Source: Streptomyces speibonae (GTDB lineage Bacteria > Actinomycetota > Actinomycetes > Streptomycetales > Streptomycetaceae). From it: a stretch of DNA of 5,601 nucleotides. A program made the position numbers and the translations under genes. Within the stretch, counting starts at the first letter, position 1. Each line of letters opens with the position of its first letter. The notes under the pieces were generated by a model. The model was not told the origin of the DNA, ran no database searches, and worked only from the letters and a program-made list of their open reading frames with translations. Of this stretch, positions 1-5,478 are shown one piece after another. Location: assembly GCA_000715605.1 (NCBI GenBank), contig KL568530.1, forward strand, positions 17,259 through 22,859, given 5' to 3'.

Positions 1-89
1 CGGCGACGCAGTACTCCCGTCCTGCCCGCGCCGACCATCACCGCCGTGCGGACCGACTGTGTCCCCACGGTGCCAGGGGCCATACCCAT
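1..89 (-). CDS. Possible divergent gene, 5' end only; Rossmann-fold N-terminus
   Basis: Read leftwards from the ATG at 89 (a second in-frame ATG lies at 83), this frame is open to the window edge and gives 29 codons. It contains TAVMVGAGRTGVLRR, a hydrophobic beta strand followed by GxGxxG (GAGRTG). That is the usual start of an FAD- or NAD(P)-binding Rossmann domain. Third positions of the last 17 codons are mostly G or C, as expected for a coding frame here, and neither plus-strand alternative looks coding. Against it, no convincing ribosome binding site precedes 89 or 83 (the nearest purine run, at 115-120, is too far away). The start is therefore uncertain and an internal GTG or ATG is possible. 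If real, it is transcribed divergently from the MFS gene. The enzyme type cannot be named from so short a piece. Confidence 0.33.
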   Translation of the reverse strand, partial: MGMAPGTVGTQSVRTAVMVGAGRTGVLRR

Positions 90-130
90 GACCGGGCCGG
101 CCCGATGGATTCGACCTCCCACCGACGGCA

Positions 131-157
131 CCCCCGGGCCGCCGGTGGGCCCGGGGG
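131..157. repeat. Perfect 10-bp GC inverted repeat (strong hairpin)
   Basis: CCCCCGGGCC at 131-140 is mirrored exactly by GGCCCGGGGG at 148-157, with a 7-nt loop. The stem is all G/C. No T-run follows on either strand, so it is not a classical terminator, although actinobacterial terminators often lack the U-tract. It lies 87 nt upstream of the MFS start, in what is probably a divergent intergenic region. It could be a leader hairpin of the exporter mRNA, an insulator between divergent units, or an operator. I could not identify a promoter in 90-244. Confidence 0.45.
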
Positions 158-229
158 CCGGCGGCGGCACCACCCCTCGCCCCGCCGGCCCCTTCACCAC
201 ACGGGCTTCCACCACCGGACCTCACGATC

Positions 230-238
230 GGAAGAGGA
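230..238 (+). promoter_or_regulatory. Ribosome binding site of the MFS gene
   Basis: GGAAGAGGA ends 6 nt before the ATG at 245. It is the best Shine-Dalgarno match in the region and fixes the MFS start there. Confidence 0.75.
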
Positions 239-244
239 CCGCTC

Positions 245-1666
245 ATGTCCGAGACCTCGCTGTCCAGCGGCATCGGCGCCACCGACACACCGGCCCAGAG
301 CCAGTCGGCCGATGCCCGAAGCAACCGCACCTCCCTGCTCGCCGGCGTCCTGCTCGCCCTGTTCCTGGCCGCCGCCGACTCCACCGTGGTGGGCTCACTG
401 CTGCCCACCATGGCGAACCAGCTGGGCCAGGCCGACCTGTACCCCTGGCTGATCTCCGCGTTCCTGCTCACCAGCGTGCTGGTCACGCCGCTGGCGGGGT
501 TCGCCGCCGACCGTTACGGCGGCCGCACCACGATGCTCGCCGCGCTTCTCGCCTTCGCCGTCACCTCTGCGGCGGTGGCTGCGGCCACCACGATGCCGCT
601 GCTCATCGCCGCCCGCGCGGCGCAGGGCATCGGGGCGGGCGCGGTAGCCGCGCTGACCTACGTCGTCATCGGCCAGGCGTTCGGCCCCGACGAGCGCGCC
701 CGCATGCAGGCGATGCTCTCCGCCGTATGGGGCCTGGCCGCGGTGGCCGGACCCGCACTCGGCACCGCCGCCCAGGCCACCGTCGGCTGGCGCTGGGTCT
801 TCCTGATCAACCTGCCCCTCGCCGCGCTGGCCGCGTTCCTGGTACGGCGCGTGCCGGCGGCGCAGGCCCAGAGCACCCGCACCATCAGCCCCTGGGCCCT
901 GCTGTCGTTCGCCCTCGCCCTGGGCGGAGCGCTGCTGCTCCTCGAGGCCCCCGCCCTGGACTTTCCCCTCCTCGTCGTCACTGCCCTCGCGGTGGTCACC
1001 GCAGTCGGCATCGTCGGCCACGTCGTTCAGGTGCGGCGCAAGCCGCAAGCGGCCGTGGTGCCGGTCGCCTTCGCGACCAGCGGCGAACCGCGCATCGCTG
1101 CTCTGCTCACCATCGGCGCGGCCGCCGTCCTCTACGCCTCCGTCACCCTTCTCCCGCTCGCTCTGGCCGCCCACGGCACGGCCGGCGACACGGCGAGCGG
1201 TCTGTTCGTCATGGCCGGTGCGCTGGGCTGGGTGGTGGGATCGGCGGTCTGTGCCGGCCTGCTCAAGCGCTTTGGAGCCCGTGGCACGGCACTGATCGGC
1301 GGTCTCTTGCTGACGGCCGGTCCATTCGTCCTCGTACTCGGCGGCAGCGAATCGCTCGTCCTCGCCGTCATCGGCGAGGCACTGGCGGGTCTCGGCACCG
1401 GTTTCGTCGCCACCACCGGCCTGGTGCACATCCAGAACACGTCCCCGGCCCAGTGGATCGGCGCCTACACGGCCGGCGTCACCCTGTGCCGCAACATCGG
1501 CGCTGCCCTCGGCATCAACCTCATCGCCACCGTGCAGCTGATCGCCGCGGGCCGGCGCACGGGAACGGAGACGGCCGGCGGCTCCTACCAGGCCGCGTTC
1601 ATCACCCTGGCGATCATCGGCCTGCTCACGCTCACCGGCGCGTTCCGGCTGCCGAAGCGCGGCTGA
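245..1666 (+). CDS. MFS drug:proton antiporter, DHA2 (EmrB/QacA-like) type
   Basis: This 473-residue integral membrane protein is a proton-driven exporter of the DHA2 type, usual length about 470-520 with 14 membrane spans. About 30 polar residues precede TM1, which carries the family acidic residue (D45 in ADSTVVGSLLP). Motif A is G85-F-A-A-D89-R-Y-G-G-R94 between TM2 and TM3. Motif B is R124-A-A-Q127-G128 in TM4. The antiporter motif C region is G169-P170...G173 in TM5, followed by the typical GWRWVFLINLP at 181-191. Further hydrophobic segments lie near 215-233, 240-262, 283-306, 316-338, 347-366, 370-393, 402-430 and 447-467, consistent with 14 spans. A Shine-Dalgarno at 230-238 supports the start. 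The next gene begins 2 nt after the stop, and a MarR regulator lies downstream on the same strand, a common partner for such pumps. The substrate cannot be deduced; drugs, dyes or a self-made antibiotic are all possible. Confidence 0.93.
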   Translation: MSETSLSSGIGATDTPAQSQSADARSNRTSLLAGVLLALFLAAADSTVVGSLLPTMANQLGQADLYPWLISAFLLTSVLVTPLAGFAADRYGGRTTMLAALLAFAVTSAAVAAATTMPLLIAARAAQGIGAGAVAALTYVVIGQAFGPDERARMQAMLSAVWGLAAVAGPALGTAAQATVGWRWVFLINLPLAALAAFLVRRVPAAQAQSTRTISPWALLSFALALGGALLLLEAPALDFPLLVVTALAVVTAVGIVGHVVQVRRKPQAAVVPVAFATSGEPRIAALLTIGAAAVLYASVTLLPLALAAHGTAGDTASGLFVMAGALGWVVGSAVCAGLLKRFGARGTALIGGLLLTAGPFVLVLGGSESLVLAVIGEALAGLGTGFVATTGLVHIQNTSPAQWIGAYTAGVTLCRNIGAALGINLIATVQLIAAGRRTGTETAGGSYQAAFITLAIIGLLTLTGAFRLPKRG

Positions 1667-1668
1667 GC

Positions 1669-2949
1669 ATGGTCACGGCGCTCCTGACGTTCGCGCTGTA
1701 CACGGGTGCCAGTGCCCTCGTGCACTGGTACCTGTGGCGGCGACTGATCCAGGACACCGCCCTCGGCGCGCGCACCGCCCGGTACGGTGCCCGAGTCCTG
1801 GCCGTACTAGCCGTGCTGCCACCGCTCGCCATGGCCACCACCAGGGACCTGCCGCAGCACATCGGCCGCTGGATCGCCTGGCCGGGCTACGTGTGGCTCG
1901 CGTTGATGATGTACGTGACGATCACGGTTCTCCTCGCCGAACCGCTTCGGCTCCTGGTCGCGCGTCGCGGCACGTCTCGTCGTATCAGCGGCGGTGCCCG
2001 CGCTGAAGCACTCCCGCAGAAGGTCTCCGCGGGCGTGCCGGAGTCAGGGCGTCGGACACCACAACGTGACATGCCGGGTGGCGAGGGCGAACGCCTGACG
2101 GAAGGCCGCGCGCCGAGCGACGGGCCGACACGGCGCGTGGTGCTTGCCCGGGCCACTGCCATCACTGCGGGAGCCGTTGCCACCTCACTGGTCGGCCACG
2201 GCATGCATACCGCTCTCGGCTCGCCCCGCCTCGCACACGTACGCGTACCTCTCGCGCGACTTGGCCGCCGGGCCGACGGATTCCGTATCGCCGTCGTCAG
2301 CGACATACACCTCGGTCCGATCCTCGGCGAGCGGCACACGGAACGGATCGTCGAGATCGTCAACCGCGCCGCCCCGGATGCCGTGGCGATCGTGGGCGAC
2401 CTCGTGGACGGCGGTGTCGAACACCTCGGCCGAGCTGCGGCCCCGCTGCGGCACCTGACCAGCCGCCACGGCAGCTACTTCGTCACAGGCAACCACGAGT
2501 ACAAGTCCGGGGCCGAACCATGGATCGAGGAGATCAGCGAACTGGGCATCCGCGTCCTGCGCAACGAACGCCTGGAACTGCCGGCCTTCGACCTCGCGGG
2601 CGTCAACGACCTCACGGGTACCGACCACGGCGACGGCCCGGACTACGAAGCCGCGCTGTCCGACCGCGCCCCGGAGCGAGCGGTCGTTCTCCTCGCCCAC
2701 CAGCCGGTGATGGTCCACGAAGCAGCCCGCCGCGGAGTCGACCTGCAACTCTCCGGACACACCCACGGAGGTCAGATGGCCCCACTCGGCCTCCTCGCCT
2801 CCCTGCAGCAACCCGCGATCGCCGGCCTGCACGAGATCGACGGCACCCAGCTCTACGTCAGCCGCGGCACAGGCTTCTGGGGACCTCCGGTCCGGGTCGG
2901 CGCGCCACCCGACATCACCGTCGTCGAACTGCAGAGCAGAAACAGGTAG
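1669..2949 (+). CDS. Membrane-anchored calcineurin-like metallophosphoesterase (YkuE/YaeI type)
   Basis: This 426-residue protein is predicted to be a binuclear metal phosphoesterase held at the cell surface. Three hydrophobic segments (about 2-20, 42-57, 73-95) are followed by a polar linker at 97-153. A Tat-like stretch TRRVVLAR then leads into a fourth hydrophobic segment at 162-180. The catalytic domain begins near 205 with all family motifs: SDIHLG (D212, H214), GDLVDG (D244), GNHE (N275, H276), LLAHQP (H344) and SGHTHGGQ (H364, H366). It ends with RGTGFWGPPVRVGAPPDITVVEL, typical of the family. B. subtilis YkuE is a Tat substrate of the cell wall, and E. coli YaeI has phosphodiesterase activity; the substrate here is unknown. 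The ATG sits 2 nt after the exporter stop with only a weak Shine-Dalgarno, so translation is probably coupled. The frame stays open upstream through the exporter, but that stretch is out-of-frame GC-rich sequence, not an N-terminal extension. Confidence 0.92.
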   Translation: MVTALLTFALYTGASALVHWYLWRRLIQDTALGARTARYGARVLAVLAVLPPLAMATTRDLPQHIGRWIAWPGYVWLALMMYVTITVLLAEPLRLLVARRGTSRRISGGARAEALPQKVSAGVPESGRRTPQRDMPGGEGERLTEGRAPSDGPTRRVVLARATAITAGAVATSLVGHGMHTALGSPRLAHVRVPLARLGRRADGFRIAVVSDIHLGPILGERHTERIVEIVNRAAPDAVAIVGDLVDGGVEHLGRAAAPLRHLTSRHGSYFVTGNHEYKSGAEPWIEEISELGIRVLRNERLELPAFDLAGVNDLTGTDHGDGPDYEAALSDRAPERAVVLLAHQPVMVHEAARRGVDLQLSGHTHGGQMAPLGLLASLQQPAIAGLHEIDGTQLYVSRGTGFWGPPVRVGAPPDITVVELQSRNR

Positions 2950-2971
2950 CTCTCTGTTCCGCACCCATCTC

Positions 2972-2979
2972 AGGGGGAT
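2972..2979 (+). promoter_or_regulatory. Ribosome binding site ahead of the 68-codon small ORF
   Basis: AGGGGGAT lies 6 nt before the ATG at 2986. It is a strong match in an otherwise plain spacer and the main reason to take the small ORF seriously. Confidence 0.55.
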
Positions 2980-2985
2980 CCCGCA

Positions 2986-3192
2986 ATGCGCGTGACACAC
3001 AGCCCCAGCCATGACCAAGGAACCCGACCTTCCACAAAGTCCCACGCAGGAGAAGCAGACGCCACGGCGCCCTCCTCACAGGACGTGGCAACGGACCCCG
3101 TCGCACGCATCTTAGGAATGTTCATGGGAGCGAGCTCAGCTGCACCAGCAGCGGGATCCGTGCCCGGCCCGCTGCACCGCATCGAGCACTGA
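2986..3192 (+). CDS. Possible small protein, 68 residues, with a TTA leucine codon
   Basis: I do not recognise this ORF. It starts 36 nt after the metallophosphoesterase stop, behind a good Shine-Dalgarno at 2972-2979, and ends 59 nt before the MarR start. Residues 1-38 are polar and rich in Ser, Thr, His, Asp and Ala. Residues 39-57 (VARILGMFMGASSAAPAAG) are mildly hydrophobic, and the tail is SVPGPLHRIEH. There is no cysteine, no clear signal peptide and no domain. Third-position GC is only about 60%, well below its neighbours, which argues against long-term protein selection or for recent arrival. Codon 43, at 3112-3114, is TTA, the codon read by the bldA tRNA in Streptomyces, so if translated it may depend on development. 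It could instead be untranslated spacer between two genes of one transcript. Confidence 0.4.
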   Translation: MRVTHSPSHDQGTRPSTKSHAGEADATAPSSQDVATDPVARILGMFMGASSAAPAAGSVPGPLHRIEH

Positions 3193-3235
3193 CGCCCCCA
3201 GGGGCATGCACCGAGCGACCCCGTCAATACTGTCC

Positions 3236-3243
3236 GGAAAGGA
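3236..3243 (+). promoter_or_regulatory. Ribosome binding site of the MarR gene
   Basis: GGAAAGGA ends 8 nt before the GTG at 3252. It supports that GTG over the internal ATG at 3408, which has no comparable site. Confidence 0.65.
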
Positions 3244-3251
3244 CGACAACC

Positions 3252-3866
3252 GTGCACGGTCTGGCTCAGGACGGCGACAAACCGTACGCCCCAACGGGCA
3301 AGCGACCGGCCGTGCGGACAGCCTCGGTCGAGGCCGCGGAAGTCGCAACGCCGACGGAAGCCCCCGCCGTCACCCGGAACGCTCAAGCCGACCAGGTGTT
3401 CAAAAGCATGGAGCTGATCAACTCGGTGGTGGAAGCCCGAACGCATCCCATCTACCAACGACACGGCATCCACCGCGCCGACTACCCCATCCTCGACGCC
3501 CTCTCCCGTCACCACCCCACGCACGTCTTGGCGCCCACGCAGCTGGCCCGGCAATTGACGATCACCACCGGGGCCCTCACCCCCCGGCTCGACCGACTCG
3601 AAGCATCAGGGCTGATACAGCGCCTCTCCGTACCCCGCGACCGCCGTCGCCTTCACATTCAGCTCACCCCTGCCGGACAGCGATGCGTCGGGGCCGTCAG
3701 CCTCGACCTGAGCAGCCACCTGCAAGAGGCCGTCCAGAACATGGGGAAGACCCGGCTCGACGAACTCTCCTCGCTTCTGGCAGCACTTGAGAAGTGCCTG
3801 GGTCTGTCAAACGAGCAGCCCTGGCCCGTAGTCGGTGGTGACGTCGGGCAGTGCCCTCGATCGTGA
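3252..3866 (+). CDS. MarR-family winged-helix transcriptional regulator
   Basis: This 204-residue protein is predicted to bind DNA as a dimer and repress or derepress nearby genes in response to a small ligand. The MarR core runs from about 47 to 184: an alpha1/alpha2 region (MELINSVVEARTHPIYQRHG), then the helix-turn-helix with APTQLARQLTITTGALTPRLDRLEASGLI at 94-122. The wing is SVPRDRRRLHIQLTPAG at 126-142, with the family D-R-x-R signature at 130-133. A C-terminal dimerisation helix extends to about 184. The GTG start is chosen for its Shine-Dalgarno; it gives a 45-residue Ala/Pro/Thr-rich N-terminal extension unusual for MarR proteins, which are mostly 140-170 residues. The last 20 residues are also beyond the usual end and lie next to an IS scar, so the tail may be altered. 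Position downstream of an MFS pump suggests it controls that pump, although I found no clear operator. Confidence 0.88.
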   Translation: MHGLAQDGDKPYAPTGKRPAVRTASVEAAEVATPTEAPAVTRNAQADQVFKSMELINSVVEARTHPIYQRHGIHRADYPILDALSRHHPTHVLAPTQLARQLTITTGALTPRLDRLEASGLIQRLSVPRDRRRLHIQLTPAGQRCVGAVSLDLSSHLQEAVQNMGKTRLDELSSLLAALEKCLGLSNEQPWPVVGGDVGQCPRS

Positions 3867-3883
3867 TGGACGGCAACTACCCT

Positions 3884-4088
3884 ATGGGAACGGTGTTCTC
3901 CGGGCTGTCCGCCCTGGTCGTCGAGGACGTGACGGACAGCGGTGACGGGGTCGCGTCACGGCTCGCACTCGGGATGCGGCAGTCCCGTGTCCGCTCGCGG
4001 AATACCGACGGCGAAGGCGCACGACTATCACCGCCGGCCATCGGCCGACATGCCGGCCGACGGGGTATGGCCGCCTGGCGCACGGTGA
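3884..4088 (+). pseudogene. Decayed ISL3-type transposase, N-terminal fragment with two frameshifts
   Basis: Three reading frames in succession give the N-terminus of an ISL3-family transposase. From the ATG at 3884 comes MGTVFSGLSALVVEDVTDSG, the usual start in actinobacterial copies. From about 3955, one base out of frame, comes VTARTRDAAVPCPL. From 3999, shifted again, comes GIPTAKAHDYHRRPSADMPADG, ending at a TGA at 4086-4088. Together they resemble the family pattern RART-x(n)-CPxCG-x-PTAKxHxYHRR-x-x-D-x-P-x-DG, the N-terminal zinc-binding region. The second shift falls on the CPxCG knuckle, so one pair of cysteines is lost. Each shift equals a one-base deletion. The remaining roughly 350 codons, including the catalytic domain, are absent. 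I could not define terminal inverted repeats. The family assignment rests on recall of the pattern, not an alignment. Confidence 0.62.
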
Positions 4089-4204
4089 GCGCCCCGGAGG
4101 AAGCCGGGCGGGCCCACCTCCTCTGCACAAAACGAAATCCCGCACCGATCACTACAATCCCAAACGATCACTGCCCCCCGGCCAGCAGCTCACACACCCA
4201 GTGA
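4089..4204. other. Gene-free spacer after the IS remnant
   Basis: With 3867-4088 this makes a gap of about 340 nt without an intact gene. The stretch 4125-4200 is visibly less GC-rich than its surroundings and contains the repeats listed separately. I see no reading frame with convincing codon use and no RNA gene. It lies between the convergent plus-strand MarR gene and the minus-strand block, so terminators would be expected here. Confidence 0.5.
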
Positions 4205-4208
4205 TCAC
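4146..4208. repeat. GATCACT repeat cluster with an 8-bp inverted pair
   Basis: CGATCACT occurs at 4146-4153 and again at 4165-4172, 19 nt apart start to start, close to two helical turns. The inverted copy CAGTGATC at 4199-4206 pairs exactly with GATCACTG at 4166-4173 across a 25-nt loop. The palindrome GTGATCAC is at 4201-4208. It overlaps the stop codon of the minus-strand small ORF. It may be a bidirectional terminator between convergent genes, a set of protein-binding sites, or debris of an IS end. No T-run follows the stem. Confidence 0.45.
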
Positions 4209-4300
4209 ACCCGGATCTGGCAGGGCGCCCAGGGCATGTTGCAAGTAGCCAGCGCGGCGACGCCGGCCGCGGAGAGGTTGCCAGCGGGCGGCTTGGTCAT
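4205..4300 (-). CDS. Possible 31-residue small ORF with two cysteines
   Basis: The ATG at 4300 lies 20 nt after the stop of the upstream 385-residue gene, in the same direction. It reads MTKPPAGNLSAAGVAAL and then ATCNMPWAPCQIRV before a TGA at 4207-4205. Third positions are almost all G or C, and this frame stays G/C-biased back to about 4385, where the upstream gene's own frame loses its bias. Two readings fit: a separate short gene with a weak purine site (AAGAAG, about 6 nt before the ATG), or the true C-terminus of the upstream protein joined by a frameshift near 4385. It does not match any peptide family I know. The CNMPWAPC pattern could form a disulfide or be modified, but no modifying enzyme is visible in the window. 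Confidence 0.33.
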   Translation of the reverse strand: MTKPPAGNLSAAGVAALATCNMPWAPCQIRV

Positions 4301-4320
4301 CGTCTGCTTCTTGGTCTCGG

Positions 4321-5478
4321 TCAGCGGGTTGTCGGGGTAGATCGGCCGGGCCGCGTGCTGCCCGGCCGAGCGCGAGTTCGCCCTCGCTGCGAGCCGGGCG
4401 CCGGGAGTTCATGCAGCGCGCAGGTGCGAGCTGCTTCGGTCACGGCCGTCTGATCCCAGCCGCTGAGGCGCAGCAGCCCCTCGGCTCGGGGCGGCCGGTC
4501 CAGATTCCCGAAGCAGCCTCCTGCCTCGATGAGGTCTGCGGCCCACGTCGGTGTGCCTGTCCAACGGCCGGGTTCTGTCCGGGTGTCGGTCCCTGGCATG
4601 GTGGGGTGGGGCAGCTGGGCCTGCGGGCGGCCGGTGAGGATGCGCAGGGCCAGCGCCGCGGCGTGGACGGGGTGGGCGATGCGCGCGTGCAGACGGTGTG
4701 CGAGGAGCGTGGTGTGCTCATCCGGCTCGGGTGGGAAGCGGCCGGCCGCGGGCAGCGGGAGCACAGCGGCATCCAGGCGGCGGGAGGCCGCCTGAAGGTC
4801 GGTGCGCGATGGTGTGCGCCGCGTCGGCAGCAGGAAGCACGGCTCGCCTGGGCGGGGCGGGAACTGCGCGGCTGCTTCCCACCACGCGAACCGGGCGGCC
4901 GTGGGCGGGTCGACCGGCTCAGTGGCAGCAAGAGCCCGGTGGGCTGCAGCCAGGGTGCGCACCTGCTCGTGCGCCAGCGCGTTCAGAGCCGCGGCCAGGG
5001 CGGGCGGCACGGGGCCGTGGCACAGCAGAGTCAGGTGCATGCCGGTCAACTCCCGCAGGGCGAAGAGATGTTCAAAGTGCCGGGAGCTGATGCGGTGGGT
5101 CCTGGTGACGACGACGTGGCCGATGCGCAGCGCGGACATCCAGGCGGCCGCCGCGCGCCAGGCGATCTCGGCCTGTGCCGCCCAGCCGACGGCGTCCTGG
5201 TTGCCGGGTGTCGGAAGATGTTTACCGATGCTGCGCAGCACATCGTGGGCGAACGAGGCGGGGGCGCCGGCCACCGGGGTGGGATGGACGGTGATGCGGC
5301 CGGCCTGCGGGGTGTGGGCGGCCAGGGCCGCGGCCATGAAGGCGTAGTCGTCGCCGACATCGTGGACCACGGTGAGAGGCGGCAGACCGGGGCGGGTGCG
5401 GCCCGGTGACCATGCCGGGCGCCACGGGCCGGCGGCCTGCTCTGTCCCGGCCGTCCCGGCCGTCTTGCGCGGCGTCAT
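4321..5478 (-). CDS. Uncharacterised protein, 385 residues, weak resemblance to an AAA-type ATPase core
   Basis: I do not recognise the family. The start is the ATG at 5478, preceded by AGGGGAGGGG (5486-5495). The frame remains open upstream only into adapter sequence. Residues 1-33 are polar. A strand PPLTVVHDVGDD (33-44) is followed by alpha-helical sequence up to about 117. Then comes HVVVTRTHRISSRHFEHLFALRELTGMHLTLLCHG, a strand-helix-strand with the rhythm of the Walker B to sensor 1 section of TniB-like AAA proteins. No Walker A GxxGxGKT is present and the DE pair is replaced by TRTH, so ATP hydrolysis is not supported. Residues 160-290 are Ala/Leu/His-rich and helical; GRWTGTPTWAADLIEAGGCFGN at 304-325 is conserved-looking. 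After about residue 364 the codon bias weakens and the tail is Arg/Pro/Thr-rich, possibly the result of a frameshift. It overlaps the upstream gene by ATGA, indicating an operon. No membrane segment is evident. Confidence 0.7.
   Translation of the reverse strand: MTPRKTAGTAGTEQAAGPWRPAWSPGRTRPGLPPLTVVHDVGDDYAFMAAALAAHTPQAGRITVHPTPVAGAPASFAHDVLRSIGKHLPTPGNQDAVGWAAQAEIAWRAAAAWMSALRIGHVVVTRTHRISSRHFEHLFALRELTGMHLTLLCHGPVPPALAAALNALAHEQVRTLAAAHRALAATEPVDPPTAARFAWWEAAAQFPPRPGEPCFLLPTRRTPSRTDLQAASRRLDAAVLPLPAAGRFPPEPDEHTTLLAHRLHARIAHPVHAAALALRILTGRPQAQLPHPTMPGTDTRTEPGRWTGTPTWAADLIEAGGCFGNLDRPPRAEGLLRLSGWDQTAVTEAARTCALHELPAPGSQRGRTRARPGSTRPGRSTPTTR

Noticed and set aside
395..1429. 344-codon minus-strand frame opposite the exporter
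   Set aside because: The translation is a low-complexity Glu/Gly/Arg/Asp string typical of the antisense of a membrane protein gene in GC-rich DNA.
46..1668. Long open frame that could fuse a 541-residue N-terminal region to the metallophosphoesterase
   Set aside because: It is an Arg/Pro/His-rich out-of-frame reading of the exporter gene, left open by high GC. The exporter frame has clear motifs and the phosphoesterase has its own ATG at 1669.
2185..3045. 286-codon open frame on the minus strand opposite the phosphoesterase
   Set aside because: It mirrors a strongly supported catalytic domain on the other strand, has no recognisable motifs, and its codon pattern follows from the opposite gene.
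3194..3205. Short inverted repeat GCCCC/GGGGC ahead of the MarR gene
   Set aside because: Five base pairs with a 2-nt loop are too little to claim a terminator or operator.
3228..3233. TACTGT as a -10 element for the MarR gene
   Set aside because: Transcription would start inside or past the ribosome binding site at 3236-3243, and no -35 is visible.
4041..4060. 7-bp inverted repeat TCGGCCG/CGGCCGA as a terminator for the MarR gene
   Set aside because: It lies in the transposase relic, 175 nt past the MarR stop, without a T-run. GC-rich coding sequence gives such repeats by chance.
3851..4204. 117-codon plus-strand frame taken as an intact gene
   Set aside because: Only its first part (from 3884) resembles a transposase. 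The similarity then moves to other frames, so this is a frameshifted relic.
4236..4340. Plus-strand short ORF MLQVASAATPAAERL with a hydrophobic segment
   Set aside because: It lies antisense to the minus-strand small ORF and has no convincing ribosome site. Hydrophobic stretches arise easily on this strand.
4411..5409. 332-codon plus-strand frame opposite the 385-residue gene
   Set aside because: It is Gly/Arg-rich with no domain. The minus-strand frame has a good ribosome site and an ATGA overlap with its neighbour.
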